Positions 28,329 to 41,460 of a stretch of 64,000 bases of DNA are shown here, piece after piece. The stretch is from Vespa crabro (Eukaryota > Arthropoda > Insecta > Hymenoptera > Vespidae), in contig NC_060974.1 of the NCBI RefSeq assembly GCF_910589235.1, forward strand, positions 1 through 64,000. Reading direction: 5' to 3'. The notes below the pieces were generated by a model, which was not told the DNA's origin, ran no database searches, and saw only the letters and a list, made by a program, of their open reading frames with translations. Position 1 is the stretch's first letter; the number at the start of each line of letters is the position of its first letter. The position numbers and the translations under genes were made by a program.

Positions 28329-28391
28329 ATAGTATTTATGAATAGATTATATACAGTTATTGTTATAACTATGACCTTTATTATTATTATA
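28329..28391. other. Polarity switch between nonamer arrays (head-to-head junction)
   Basis: A patch of about 60 bp without clear nonamer structure (around ATTTATGAATAGATTATATA and AACTATGACCTTTATT) separates minus-polarity from plus-polarity repeat. It shows no obvious long inverted repeat and no element fragment. It is a candidate inversion breakpoint or assembly join. Confidence 0.7.
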
Positions 28392-29028
28392 TAGTATCGT
28401 TATTAACGTTATTATTATTATTAATATTATTATCGTTATTATCGTAATTATCGTTATTATAATTATAGTTATTATCGTAATTATCGTTATTATAATTATT
28501 ATTCTTATTATTTCCGTCATTATCGTTTTAATTATTATCATTATTATCGTTATTATTGTTATTATTATTTTTGTTATTATCGGTATTATCTTCATTATCG
28601 TAATTATCGTTATTATTGATATTATCATTAATATTATTGTCGTTATTATCGTTATTATCACTATTATTTTTAAAATTGTAAATATTATTATTATTTTTAT
28701 CGCTATTATCATATTATTAATATTATTATTATTATTATTATTGTCGTTGTTATCTTTATTATGGTTATTATTATTATAATTTATATCGTTAATATTGTTA
28801 TTATTTTGATCGATATTAATAATATTATCGTTTTTAGTACTATTGTTATTATCGTCGTCATTATCATTATTATCGTTATTATAATTATTATACTTATTAT
28901 CGTCATTATCGTTAATATCTTTGTTGTCTTCATAATTATTATTGTCGTTTTTATCGTTGTTATCATTATTATCCTTGTTATTAATATTGTTATTATTGTT
29001 CTTCTTATTATTGTTATTATTGATTATA

Positions 29029-29078
<50 letters not shown>

Positions 29079-32000
29079 GTTATTATCGTTATTATTGTTA
29101 TTATTATTATCGCTATTGTCGCTATTATTAATATTATTCTTACCGTTATTATCGTTATTAATATTATCTTATTAGCGTTATAATCATAATTATTGTTAAT
29201 ACTGTTATTATTATTATTATCGGTATTATCGTGAATATCGCTATTATCTTTATTATTATTATGATCGTTATTAGCATTATTATCGTTGATATTATTATTA
29301 TTATTATTATTAACGTTATTATTGTTAATATTGTTATTATTATTATTATGATATTATGGATATTATTATTTTGATGAAAAATATTGTTAACTTTATTATC
29401 ATTATTATCGTAAATATTATTATTATTATCGTTATCATCGACCATATTGTTATTATATTTATTACCGTTCCAATCGTTATTATCGTCTTTGTTAATATTA
29501 TTATTATCGTTATTATCGTCATTATCATTATTACTATTATCATTATCTTCGTTACTGTCCTTAATTTTATAATTACTATTATCGTTATTAACGTAATTAT
29601 CGTTATTAATTTGATTATTATTATTTTCATTACCGTTATTATCGTTATTATCGTTATTATTAATATCATAAATACCATTATTATCGTTATTAAGTTATTA
29701 TCGTTAATAACGTTATTGTCTTTATTATTATTATTAGTATTGTCCTAAATATCTTTATTATTATTATCGTTATAATCTTTATTATCGTTATTATTGTTAT
29801 TATTACTATTACTATTATCGTTCTTATCATTATTATCTTTATTATTATTTTCTTTAGTATCGTCATTATCGTAATTTTCGTCATTATCGTTATTATTATT
29901 ATAATTATTATCATCATTATCGTTATAATTATTATCGTTATTATCGTTATTATCGTTATTATCGGTATAATTGTTTTACTATTATTGTAGTTATTATCGT
30001 TATTATCGTTATTATCGTTATTATCTTTATTCATGTCATTATTGATATTATTACTACTGCTAAAATCGTTATTATCGTAATTATCGATATTGTTATTTTT
30101 GTTATAATCGTTATTATCGTTAATATCGATATAATCGCTATTATAGTTATTATTGTTATTATTACTTCTATTGTTATCTTTATTATCGTTATTATCAGTT
30201 TAATTGTCATTATTATAAATATTATAAGAGTTATAATGATAATAATTTCTATTATCTACATTATTGTTATTATTATTATAGTAATTATCGTTGATAACGT
30301 TATTATCTTCATCATTACTATTATTATTGTTGTTATTATCATTATTATCATTATTAACGATATTATCGTTATTATTGTTATTATTATTATCATTATTATT
30401 GTTAATATCTTTTTTATCTTTATTATTATTTTTATTATTATCGTTATTAATATTATTATTATTATCGTTGTTACCGTTATAATTACTATCGTTATTATCG
30501 ATATTAATTTTATTATCATTATCGTTATTATTGTTATTATTATTAATATTATTATCGCTATAATTATTATTATTGATTTTTTCGTTAAAATTGTTATTTT
30601 TATTATTATTTATTACCGTTATTATCGTTATTATTGATATTATTTTTGTCTTATTGATATTATAATTGTTTCTATCGTTATTATTGTTATCATTATTATC
30701 ATTATTAGCCTTATGTTCGTTATTATTGTTTATAATATTATCGATATTACCATTATTAACTTTATAATTGTTATCGTTATTATCGTTATTATCGTTATTA
30801 ATCGATATTATCGATACATTGATATTAATGTAATTATAATAATTGTTATTTTCGTTATTTTGTTATTATTATTATTATTATCGTTATTACCGATATTATC
30901 GTTATTATCATTATTAACTTTACTATTGTTCTAATTATTATTATTATTATTTTATTTTTCGGTATTATCGTTATTAACGTTTAAATCGTTATTAATGCTA
31001 ATATGCTTATTATTACGTTTATTACTACCGTTATTATAATTAATATCGTTATTATTGTTATCATCGACATTATTATTATTATAATTATCGGTGAAATCGT
31101 TTTTATCGTTATTATCGGTAATATTATTATTATCGTTATTATTGTTACTATTATTATCGTTATAATCGTTAATATGGTCGTTATTGTTATTATCGACATT
31201 ATTATTATTACAAGTATCGTTTTTATCATTATTGTTGTTATTATTGTTACCGTTATTATCGTAATTATTGTTGTTATCGATATTATTATTATTATTATTA
31301 TCGTCATTATCATTACTATCCTTATTAATTTTATTATTTATATCATAATTGTCGTTACTATCATTATTATTGACATTAATACTATTATTATTATTGTTAA
31401 TACCGTTATTATCGTTATCTTTGATATTATTATTATTATTATCTTTATTATCGTAATTATCGTAATTATCGTTATTATCGATATTATTATTATCGTTAAA
31501 ATTGTTTTTATCGATATTATAGTTATTACTGTTATTATTAATACTATTATTATCGTTCTTATCGTTATTATAGTTATTATATTTAATATTGATTTTATTA
31601 CTTCTATTATTATCGTTATTATCGTTATTATCTTTATTATTGTTATTATTGTTATTATCACTGTTATCATTATCGTTATTAACTTTATTATCATTTGTAT
31701 CATTATTGATATTATCTTCATTTACATTAATATTATTTTCGTTATTATCGTCAATATCATTAATATCGTTATTATTAATAATCCTTTCATCGTCATTATC
31801 ATTATTATTATTATCGTTTTTATCGTTATTATTGTTATTATTATTACTATTACAATCGCCATTATCATTATTATTGTTACTACCGGTATTATGATTATTA
31901 TTATTATCGATATTATCGTAAATATTTTTATTGCTATTATCGATATTATCGTTATTATCGTTATTATTATTATCATTAAAGAGGTTTTATCGTTATTATT

Positions 32001-32885
32001 GTTATTACTGTTATAATTACTACTGTTATTATTGTTATTATCGTTATCATAATTATTATTCTTAATATACTTATTATTACTTCTATTATTATCGTTATTA
32101 TCGTTATAATCGTTATTATTGTTATTATTATTATTATTCTTACTTTCGTTATTAACGTTATTATCTTTAATATCTTTATTATGGTGGATATCGTTATAAT
32201 CAATATTATCATTTTTTAGTTATTATCGTTATTATTGTTAGTATTATTATCGTTATTATCGTTATTATTACTATTGTTATTATCGTCGTTTCCTTTAATA
32301 TTCTTATTATCTTTATTGTTATTATTATTATTATCATTATTATCTTATTTGACGTTAATATCGTTATTACCGTTATTATTATTATCGATTATTACGTTAT
32401 TATCGTTATTATTTTTATGAATATTGTCGTTATTATTGTTAATATTATTATCGTTATTATCTTTGTTATCGTTTTCATGTTTATTATTTATATGGTTACT
32501 ATCGTTAATATCGTTGTTATCTTTATTATTATTATAATTATTTCCGTCATTATCGTTATTATCGTTATTATTATTATTGTTCTCGTTATTATCGTTATTA
32601 TTAAAATCGTAATTATCGTTATTATCGTTATTGTAGTTATTATTGTTATTATGATTACCGATATTATCGTTAATATTGTTATTATTATTATCGATATTAT
32701 CGTTGTTTCCTTTATTGTTATTATCGTTTTTATCGTTATTATCGTTGCTATCGTTATTATTGTTAATATTGATATTATTACTAAGACTATTATCGTTATT
32801 ATTGTTTTTATTATTATCGTTGTTATCGTTATTATCCTTATTTTCGTCATTATTATTATTATTATTATCATTATTATCGTTGTTA

Positions 32886-32919
<34 letters not shown>

Positions 32920-33373
32920 CGTTATTAACGTTAATAATGTTATTATAATCGATATTATTGTTATTATCGTTATTATTGTTATTATTTTAATGGTTACTAT
33001 CGTTAACATGGTTGTTATCTTTATTATTATTATTATTATTTCCGTTATTATCGTTATTATCGTTATTATTATTATTGTTATCGTTATTATCGTTATTATT
33101 AAAATCGTAATTATCGTTATTATCGTTATTATCGTATTATTGTTATTATTGTTATTGTTTTTATCGTTAATATTGTTATTATTATTTCTATTATTATCGT
33201 TATTATCGTTATTATTATTATTACTATTTCCATTATTATCGTTATTATTATTATCGTTATGATTATTATTTATATTATCATCTATATTATTGTTATTATT
33301 ATTATCGTTATTATCGTTAATATCGTTATTATCGTTATAATTATTATTATATTCGTTATTAATGTTCTTATTA
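28392..33373 (+). repeat. Degenerate TTATTATCG nonamer array (plus polarity), 5 kb
   Basis: Plus-polarity nonamer array ending at the 5' end of copy C. A segment of about 150 bp at 32490-32640 recurs at 32990-33140 (offset 499 bp), sharing GGTTACTATCGTTAA and AAAATCGTAATTATCG; this is a local duplication. A pure (ATT)n run lies at about 29033-29077. No gene is visible. Confidence 0.92.
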
Positions 33374-33594
33374 CCCTGTGCGGGTGGTGAAATATAATAC
33401 TTCCACAGTACTCCCTGCTTGTCGTAGGAGATGACTAAAAGGGACTGTGCGAATGGCGTGTGATTGTTTTTGTACGGTTATTCCTACCTTTGTTCTTCTT
33501 TTATATCATTTTCTATTCTTTTTCTCACTCTCAAGCTTCCTTCCATTCCTTTGCTTTCCTTTGGGGAGCTTGTCTTACAATATTTATATTTATT
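33374..33594 (+). other. 5' UTR of copy C
   Basis: About 220 bp from the TTATTA junction to the ATGATG that matches the ORF1 start of copies B and D. It contains the conserved CCCTGCTTGTCGTAGGAG and ACTAAAAGGGACTGTG blocks and the CCTTTGGGGAGCT block seen also in copy D. The first 35 bp differ from B and D, so the extreme 5' end is variable in the family. Confidence 0.65.
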
Positions 33595-34940
33595 ATGATG
33601 GATAGTACAGAAAAAGTTTAATGCGGGCGTTGGAGGGACACCCACTCTACGGCGATGTTAGGGCAAGCCACCTGCCGTCGTCATCCAGCAACTGCCAGGA
33701 ACTAGGGGTAGGCAACCTGGGCCTAGCTCTGAATATCGCATCATGAAGAGCACCACAGGTTGACGATCTGGCCTCTGTGTCTATAGCGCCAGGAAGGGTA
33801 AGATATGAGGAAAACCACTTGGACGAGTGGCAATGGATTGCCAGGGCCGTTGATAGCACGCGTTTCTTCGTCCTGACGTCACCTATTTAGCCTGCGAAGG
33901 GGACACCACAAGATGGGCAGAGTGAGAAACTCGCGCAAGCGAAATTCCTCCTTGCCAAAATGAAGTTGGCTGTTGCTAGACATCCAAATGTAAGCAACAT
34001 TATTAAGCAAGGACTCCGAGAACTGGAGGACATAATAGACAGTCTCGAATTCATGTATAAATCTCGAAAAAAGGTCAATAATGGAGCGAGGAAACTCGAC
34101 CGAGTTTCTTAGAGCCCTTGGAGAAATTCGGCAATTGAGCCTGGCGCTTTAAGAGAGTCACAAGCCCTCCGTAGTTGTCTGAAGGAAGCCTCAAAAGACC
34201 GAGACAAGAGATGACGACGACCGAAGTCGTCACGATCTGGTGGACGGTGGTCGAGAAGAAGAGAAAAGATAAGGAGAACCCAGCGAAGAAGGCGACGAAA
34301 CATCCACAGCAGGAGAAAAAGAAGCTGAGCAAATCGGAGGACAGGCCAAGAAACAGAACAAGGCCGGACGCGACTATCCTGAAACCTGTGCAAGGTACAT
34401 CTTACGCAGACGTAGTCGGATCAGCGCTTCAATTCCAGCGGCACAGGGGTAGACGTTAGATCGGTCCGGCAGACCAGAACTGGAGGGGTTCTCCTCGGAC
34501 TTAAGAAGACCACTGCGCATTTCAAGGTATCATTCACAGAAACCCTGAGGAAAGAAGTAGGAGAAACGAGCAGCATCACGGAACTAGTCCCTAGATCTAC
34601 GCTGGAGATACGGGACTGCGATTGCTGCACATCGGTAGTCGAAGACAATAAGGCCCTAAAGAGGACCCTGCCAGACTTCGCGGGGAAGCTAGAGGTTAAA
34701 TTGACGAACCCCAACGCGAGACAACAACGCCTGGGCATCGTCAGACGAGAATAGGAAGCAGCTCCGAAACTTTTAAAGGTCGGTTGAGCGTTGGTAGGCT
34801 TCGTCTGCTGTAGGATCAGGCGAAGAGCAGAAGTGTGGCGATACTACCGCTGTCTCGACTATGGTCAATATAGCACCTCATGCAAGCACGATTGTTTCCA
34901 GGAATCCCATGCAACAGCCAACAAGAGGAAAACAGGATGA
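33595..34940 (+). pseudogene. Copy C ORF1 (gag-like), disrupted
   Basis: The start region reads MMDSTEKV and stops at once at TAA 33619-33621, where the other copies have a Lys codon. Further stops follow, for example after LALNIAS. A clean 95-codon frame at 34175-34459 carries SLKRPRQEMTTTE, the basic stretch KKRKDKENPAKKATKHPQQE and TSYADVVGS. This shows the ancestral reading through a region where copies B and D have stops. Later parts include KKTTAHFKVSFTETLRKEVG and GKLEVKLTNPNARQQR in other frames. Zinc knuckle 1 (RCLDYGQYSTSC-like, first Cys changed to Tyr) is followed by a deletion that removes knuckle 2. The frame ends at TGA 34938-34940, overlapping the ORF2 ATG. Confidence 0.8.
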
Positions 34941-36281
34941 GAGTACTTCAGGGTAATCTTAATAGGAGCAGGACCTTGCACCTCCTTCTAAACCAGCTCT
35001 GCTCTGAGAAACAAACTGATATCGTTTAAATCAGGGAACAGTACCAGGACACAGCAGGATTCGGATGGTACGCAGACAAATTGGTCACCGCTGCCATTTG
35101 GATCCCAGATCTCTGACAAATACATGTGTCGGATCAAGGATCCGGATACGGATACGTTTGGGTGAGACACAACTCGACGACTTATATCAGTGTATATCTC
35201 ACCCCAAACGACCGGTTAAACGACTTCCAGACCAAACTAGACGATCTGGAAGACGCGCTGCGGGAAATGCAAGGGGATCTCATTGTGGCTGCAAGGGACA
35301 CGGAGGAGGCACAGCTGCTGCTCAACCAGGTTATGCGCAGAGTCATCTCCTGGATGGAAGAGCACGGTCTATCCTTAGTAGCACAGAAAACAGAGATCGT
35401 GCTACTAACGAAGACGCGCATCAACACCTTGCGCAGCTTCGCCGTAGGAGACGCGACGGTCCAGGCAAAGCCGTCTGTCAGGTACCTTAGAGTAATGCTG
35501 AATTGCAAACTGAATTACGGAGAGCATATAATAAGGGCGGCTGACAAGGCGGCAAAAGATTTACCCACGCAGGGCACACTCATGGCCAAAGTCAACGACC
35601 CCCGGACGTGCACTAGGTGAATACTGATGCGTTCCGCCGAAGCAGTGATGCAGTACGGCACAGAAGTATGGGCGGAGGCGCTGCGAAAAGAGAATTGTCG
35701 CAAGCGTATAGCCGCGGACAGTGGAGGGGCGCTCTCCGAAACGCGTGCTCCTACCGCCCGCGGTGCTAATAGTCGCGGGGGTAATCCCGATCGATCTACT
35801 AGCCCAGGAGAGACAATTCGTCCACCTGCAAAGGTCCGCTTTTGGTAAGGAGGAGGCATCATGGCTCGACGGGTCTATCAGCATCGAGACCTGGCAAAGT
35901 AGATGAGAATGTTAGCCTAGGGACAGATGGACGGTCCGACTCGTCAGTCGGCTGAACAGCTGGCTAAACCGGGAGGCGGCGGAGGTCGACTTCTACCTCA
36001 CCCAATTTTTAACAGGGCATGGTCTGTTCTGCTCCTACCTCGCAAAAATGAGGAAGGTTGAAGACGGTAAATGCTTCTATGGCGACTCAACCTTAGACGA
36101 CGCCCACCACACGTTCTTCATATGTGAACGGTGGAGCGCCGAACGATTTGCTTTGCAGCATGAGCTCGGAGACATGTCGCCGGACAACATTGTCGAGAAA
36201 GAGCTGCGAGGGCAGAAGAAGTGGAACAGGGATGTCTGTTACGTGAGGGCAATCTTACATAAGGAGATGGGCGGCCAATAG
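34937..36281 (+). pseudogene. Copy C ORF2: endonuclease N-terminus fused to post-RT region
   Basis: ATG 34937 opens MRVLQGNLNRSRTLHLLLNQ, but an in-frame TAA lies near 35029. The endonuclease N-terminal half (WVRHNSTTYISVYLTPNDRL) is readable. At about 35290 GDLIVAA joins RDTEEAQLLLNQV, which in copy A lies beyond YADD. The junction keeps frame, so an open frame of 164 codons (35126-35620) spans it. The rest, SWMEEHGLSLVAQKTEIVLL, RSFAVGDATVQAKPSVRYLR and AADKAAKDLPTQ, is thumb and post-RT sequence. A stop at about 35618 and a frameshift near 35720 follow. The C-terminal DDAHHTFFICERWS segment is at about 36096-36138. Catalytic SDH and YADD are both gone, so no enzyme activity is possible. 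Confidence 0.85.
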
Positions 36282-36553
36282 ACGTGCCACCAACGTTGCA
36301 CCAGGTTCCTGCCACGTAGAGCCAAATTGTGGGCATCATGATGAAGTGACGCCAACATGAATTAATCTCACATGACGGTGCCTGGATGGTTTCACTATGC
36401 CACTAGAATGTATATGAGTTTAATCTGTAGTAACTATTCCAACGATGAGCCCGACACTTCAGGGACTTTAACGGGGTCCCAAATGGTAAAGGGTTCCTCT
36501 GGAGTCCCTGGGTATTTGCATAAAGTTTGGAATCGTAAGATCATCAAAAAAAA
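36282..36553 (+). other. 3' UTR of copy C with extended tail
   Basis: The first part matches the 3' UTRs of A and D up to CTATTCCAACGATGAG. Then comes about 110 bp, including GGGACTTTAACGGGGTCCC and TCCTCTGGAGTCCCTGGG, absent from copies A and D, ending in A8. It could be the true full-length 3' UTR that A and D lack, or a transduced or unrelated flank. The A8 just before the repeat favours a genuine element 3' end. Confidence 0.6.
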
Positions 36554-37909
36554 TTATCGTTATTATTATTATCGTTAATATCGTATTTCTCGCTATTATC
36601 GTTATTATTATTAATATTATTATCGTCAATATCGTTATTATTATCATCGTTATTATCGTAATTATCGTTATTTTCATTATTATTGTTAATAATATTATCG
36701 TCATTATCGTTATTATTAATATCGTTATTATCGTTATTATTGTTAGTATTGTTATTACTATTATTATTATTATTATTATTATCGTTATTAACGTTAATAT
36801 TGCTATTATTATTTTTATTATTAACGTAATTATACTTATTAATATTAATATTCTTATCGAAATATCGTTATTATCGCTATTATTACTATAATTTTTGTCG
36901 CTAATATCCTTATTATTATTCTCGTCATTATCGTTATAGTCGTTTTTATAGTTATTATCATTATTATTGTTATTAATCTTATAATTATTATTATCGTTAT
37001 TATCTTTATTATCGATATTATCGTTATTATCTTTATTATCGATATTATCGTTATTATTGCTATTATTATTATTATTATTATCAATATTATCGTTAATATT
37101 GATATTATTATTAACGATATTATCATTATTATGTTTTTCGATTTTATCGTTATTATCGGTATTATCATTATTACGGTTATTATGATTATTGTTATTATCG
37201 TTATTATCGGTATTATCGTTAATACCGTTACTATCTTTATAATTATTAATATTATTATCGTTATTATCGTAATTATCGTTATTATTATTATTAATATTAT
37301 CATTATTATCGTTAATAATATTACCGTTATTATCTTTATTGTCGTTATTATTGTTATTATTACTATCACTATTATCGTTATTATAGTTTTTAACATTATT
37401 ATCGCTTTTATTATTATCGTTATTATCGTAATTATCTTTATTTTCGTTATTATTATTATTATTACTGTCATTATCGTTATTATTTTTATTATTATTATCG
37501 ATATCATCTTTATTATCTTTATTTTTGATATTATTATTATTATTATTATTATCGATATTATCGACATTATCGTTATTATCATTATTATTATTATCGTTAT
37601 TATCGTTATCATCGTTAATATTTTTATTGTTGTTATTATTACTATTATTATTATCGTTATTAACGTTAATATCGTTATTATTATAGTAATTATTATTATT
37701 ATTATTGTCGTGATTATCTTCAATATCTTTATTATCGTTATTATCCTTATTATCGTTATTAATATTTTTCTTTCCGTCCTTATACTTATTATTATTAATT
37801 TTATTATCGTAGTTATCGTTATTATTGTCATTATCGTTATTGTCTTTATTATTGTTATTATTATTATTTTTTTTAAAGTCATTATCGTTTTTATTATTAT
37901 CGTTATTAT

Positions 37910-38105
37910 CGTTAATATTATTATTATAATTCTTTTCGTTATCATCGTTATTATTATAATCGTCATTATCGTTAATATCGATGTTATTTTTATTATAATT
38001 ACTATCATTATAGTTATTATCGTTATTATCGTTATTATTATTATTATAATTCTTTTCGTTATCATCGTCATTATTATAATCGTTATTATCGTTTATATCG
38101 ATATT
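37910..38105 (+). repeat. Local tandem duplication, ~120 bp, inside nonamer array
   Basis: TATAATTCTTTTCGTTATCA occurs at about 37925 and again 120 bp later at about 38045, followed in both by matching ATTATTATAATCG and TATATCGAT/TAATATCGAT contexts. It is a two-copy tandem duplication marked by private variants of the nonamer. Confidence 0.75.
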
Positions 38106-39119
38106 ATTGTTATTATTATTTTATTTTTATCGATATTATAGTTAATACTGTTATTATTATTATCGTTATTATCGTTCTTATTGTTATTATTGATATTACT
38201 ATTATCATTAAAATTGTTAATATTATAATCGATATCATCGGTAAAATCGTTATTATTATTATCGCTATTATCGTTATTATCATTCTTATTGTAATTATTG
38301 TTATTAATATTTTCGTTAATATAGTTATTATTGTTATTTTTATTACAGTTACTATCTTTATTATTGCTATTATTATTATTATTTTTATCGTCATTATCGT
38401 TAATATTGTTATCGTTATTATCGATATTATCGTTATTATTATTACCATTATTGTTATTATCGTTATTATTGATATTATTGTTGTTATTATAGATATTATT
38501 ATCGTTATTATCGTTTTTATCGATATTATAGCTAATATTATTATTGTTACTATTATAGTCGTTATTATCTTTTTAATCGTTATTATCGTTATTATTTTGT
38601 CGTTAATTTCGTTATTATCGTTATTATAATTATCGTTATTATCGTTATTATCGTTATTATTATTATTATTACTATTATTATTATCGTTATTATTTTTATT
38701 AACGTTACTGTCGATATTATAATTATCGTTATTACTATTATTATTACCGCCAATATCCTCATTATTAATATCGTTATTATAGATAGTATCGTTATTATCG
38801 TTATTATTGTTATTACTATTATTATTATTAATATCGTTATTATTGTTTTTATTATTATCTTTATTATCGTTATTAAGGTTATTATTTTTATTATTATTAT
38901 CTTTATTATCTTTATTATTGTTATTTTCAATATCGTTATTATCGTTATTATCACTATTATTATTATTTTTACCGTCATTGTCGTTTCTATTATTATCGTT
39001 ATTATCAATATTATCGATATTTTCGTTAATATTGCTATTATTATGATATTTATTATCGTTATTAAAATTATTATTATTTTTATCGTTAGTATTCTTATTA
39101 TTATTATCGTTATTATCGT

Positions 39120-39350
39120 TATTATTACTATTATTATTACCGTTATTATCGTTATTATCCTTGTTATCGTTATTGACGTTATTATTTTTATTATTATTAT
39201 CTTTATTATCGTTATTATTCTTAATTTCAATATCGTTATAATCGTTATTATTGCTATTGATATGATAATTACTATCCATATATAATTATTATCATTATTA
39301 CCGTTAATATTCATATTATTATTATCGTTTTTATCATTGTTATTATTTTT
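39120..39350 (+). repeat. Long-range duplicated segment, copy 1 (mate at 47785-48014)
   Basis: About 230 bp share an ordered set of rare variants with 47785-48014: TCCTTGTTATCGTTATTGAC, TCTTAATTTCAATATCG and TGATAATTACTATCCATAT in the same order and spacing. The offset is 8664 bp. Only a few bases differ. This is too ordered for chance convergence of a simple repeat, so it records a duplication within the array. Confidence 0.8.
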
Positions 39351-41107
39351 ATCATTATCATTATTATCGTTTTTATTATTATTATTATTATCGTCATTAT
39401 CGTTATAATTATATTCCTAATTATGGTAATTATAGTTATTATCGGTATGATTGTTATTAATGTTATTTTTATTACTATTATAGCTTTTATCGTTATTATC
39501 GTTATTATTATTATTATAATCTTCGTTATTATCGTTTATATTATTATCGTTATTATATTTATTACCTTGATTATTGTTAATATTGATATTATTACTACTG
39601 TTATTATTGTTATTATCTTTATTATCATTATTATTATTATTATTATCGGTATTATCGTTATTATGAATATCGTAATTATCTTTATTATTGGTATTATCGT
39701 TATTATCGCCATTTCCTTTATTATAATTAATATTAATATTAATGTTAATATCGTTATTATTATAATAGTTATAATCGTTATTATTGTTATTATTGTTATT
39801 ATTACTACTATTATTATCGTTATTATCGATATTAAAGTTATTATCGTTTTTATTACAGCTATTAGCGTAATTATCGTTATTATCGTTATTATAATTATTA
39901 TAAATGTCATTATCGTTATTATTATTATCGTTATTATCGTTATTATCATTATTATTAATATAATCGGCATTATTATTATTATAATTATCATTATCATTAT
40001 TATTGTTACTATCGATATTATTATTATTATTATTATTATAGTTATTTTCATTGTTATGATTATCGATATTATCGTAAATATAGTTATTATTATTATCGAT
40101 AATATCGTTATTATTGTTATTATTATTATCGTTAAAATCGTTTTTATCGTTATTATTGATATTACTGTTATTATGACTACTATTATTATCGTTATTATCA
40201 TTATTATAGTTATTAATCTTAATAATGTTATTATTACTTCTATTATAATCGTTATTAACGTTATTATCGCTATTATTGTTATTATTGTTAATATTAATAT
40301 AGTTCTTATCACTATAATCGTTATTATCGTTATTATCGTTATTAATATTATCTTTAGAATCTTTAATACCGTCATTATTTTTATTAATACCATTATTATT
40401 ATTGTTATAATCGTTATTATCGTTATTATCATTATTATCGTTATTATCGTTATTATGGTTATTATTATTATCGTTATTACCGTTATTATTGTTATTATTG
40501 CTATTATTATTATTATTATTATGAATATTATCAATAGTAATTTTATTATTATTATCGATATTATCGTTAATATCCTTATTATTATTATCGTTAACATTCT
40601 TATTCTTGTTAGTATTGTTATTATTATTTTCGTTATTAACGGTAATATCGTTGTTATCCTTATTATTATTATTATTATTATTATTGTTGTTATTATTATT
40701 ATTATTGTCGTTATTATCTTTATTATCGTTCTCATTATTATCATTATTATGGTTATTATCGTTATTATCGCTATTATCGTTAATATTATTATTATTTTTT
40801 GATATTATCATTATTAGCGTTGTTATGGATATTATTGTTTTTACGTTATTATCTTTACTACTTTTATCGCTATTATTAATCTTTAATATTATAATAATTA
40901 TTATCGTTATTTTCCATATTATTTTTATTATTTTTATTGTTATTATCGTTAATATTGTTATTATTATTATCGATATTAACGTTAATAACATTAATATTGT
41001 TATCGTTAATATAGTTACTATCGTTATTACTATTATTAATATTGCCATTATTAACGTTATTATCGTTATTATCATTATTATTATTATTATCATTATTATT
41101 ATTATTT

Positions 41108-41460
41108 TGGTCATTATCGTTATTATCGTACTTAATATTACATTTATTGTCGTTATTATCCTCATTATTGTCTTTAATATTAATATATTATCGTTCTAAT
41201 CATTCTTATCCTTATTATCGATATTATTATTATTATTAATACCGTTATTGTCGTAATTATCGTTATTATAGCTATAATTATTATTATTAATATCGTTATT
41301 ATCGATATTATTGTTAATATTATAATAGATATTATCATTAATATCGTTATTGACGTAATTATCATTATGATCGTTATTATCATGAAGAACGTTATTATCG
41401 ATATTATTATTATTATTGTTAACGTTATTTTCGTTATTATTGTTATTATCGATACTATTG
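41108..41460 (+). repeat. Duplicated segment, copy 1 (mate at about 42888-43260)
   Basis: Rare variants TATCGTACTTAATATTA, ATATTATCGTTCTAATC and TTAATAGATATTATC-like sequences recur in order at an offset of about 1.78 kb. The mate is more diverged than the 8.66-kb pair and has small indels (offset drifts to about 1.81 kb). Confidence 0.65.

Larger units (their letters stand above)
33374..36553 (+). mobile_element. Non-LTR retrotransposon copy C with internal deletion
   Basis: Has both ends. The 5' end begins CCCTGTGCGGGTGGTG right after TTATTA and carries the CCCTGCTTGTCGTAGGAG block. The 3' end has the GATGGTTTCACTATGCCACT block, then about 150 bp not seen in A or D, and ends in A8 before TTATCG repeat. 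Inside, the CCHC region of ORF1 is cut short. A deletion of about 1.6 kb (equivalent to 6381-7995 of copy A) removes the C-terminal part of the endonuclease and all of the RT core including YADD. It lies in plus-polarity nonamer on both sides, matching its own orientation. Confidence 0.92.

Noticed and set aside
33374..36553. LTRs or terminal inverted repeats around the elements
   Set aside because: No direct or inverted terminal repeats could be found on copies B, C or D. The APE-RT layout and A-rich 3' ends of C and D indicate a non-LTR element.
39417..41165. Asn-rich frame of 582 codons that looks like a prion-like or Plasmodium/Dictyostelium-type low-complexity protein
   Set aside because: It is the DNN frame of the nonamer, overlapped on the opposite strand by an equally long Ile/Val frame. 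Nothing outside the repeat, such as a start context or unique domain, supports a gene.
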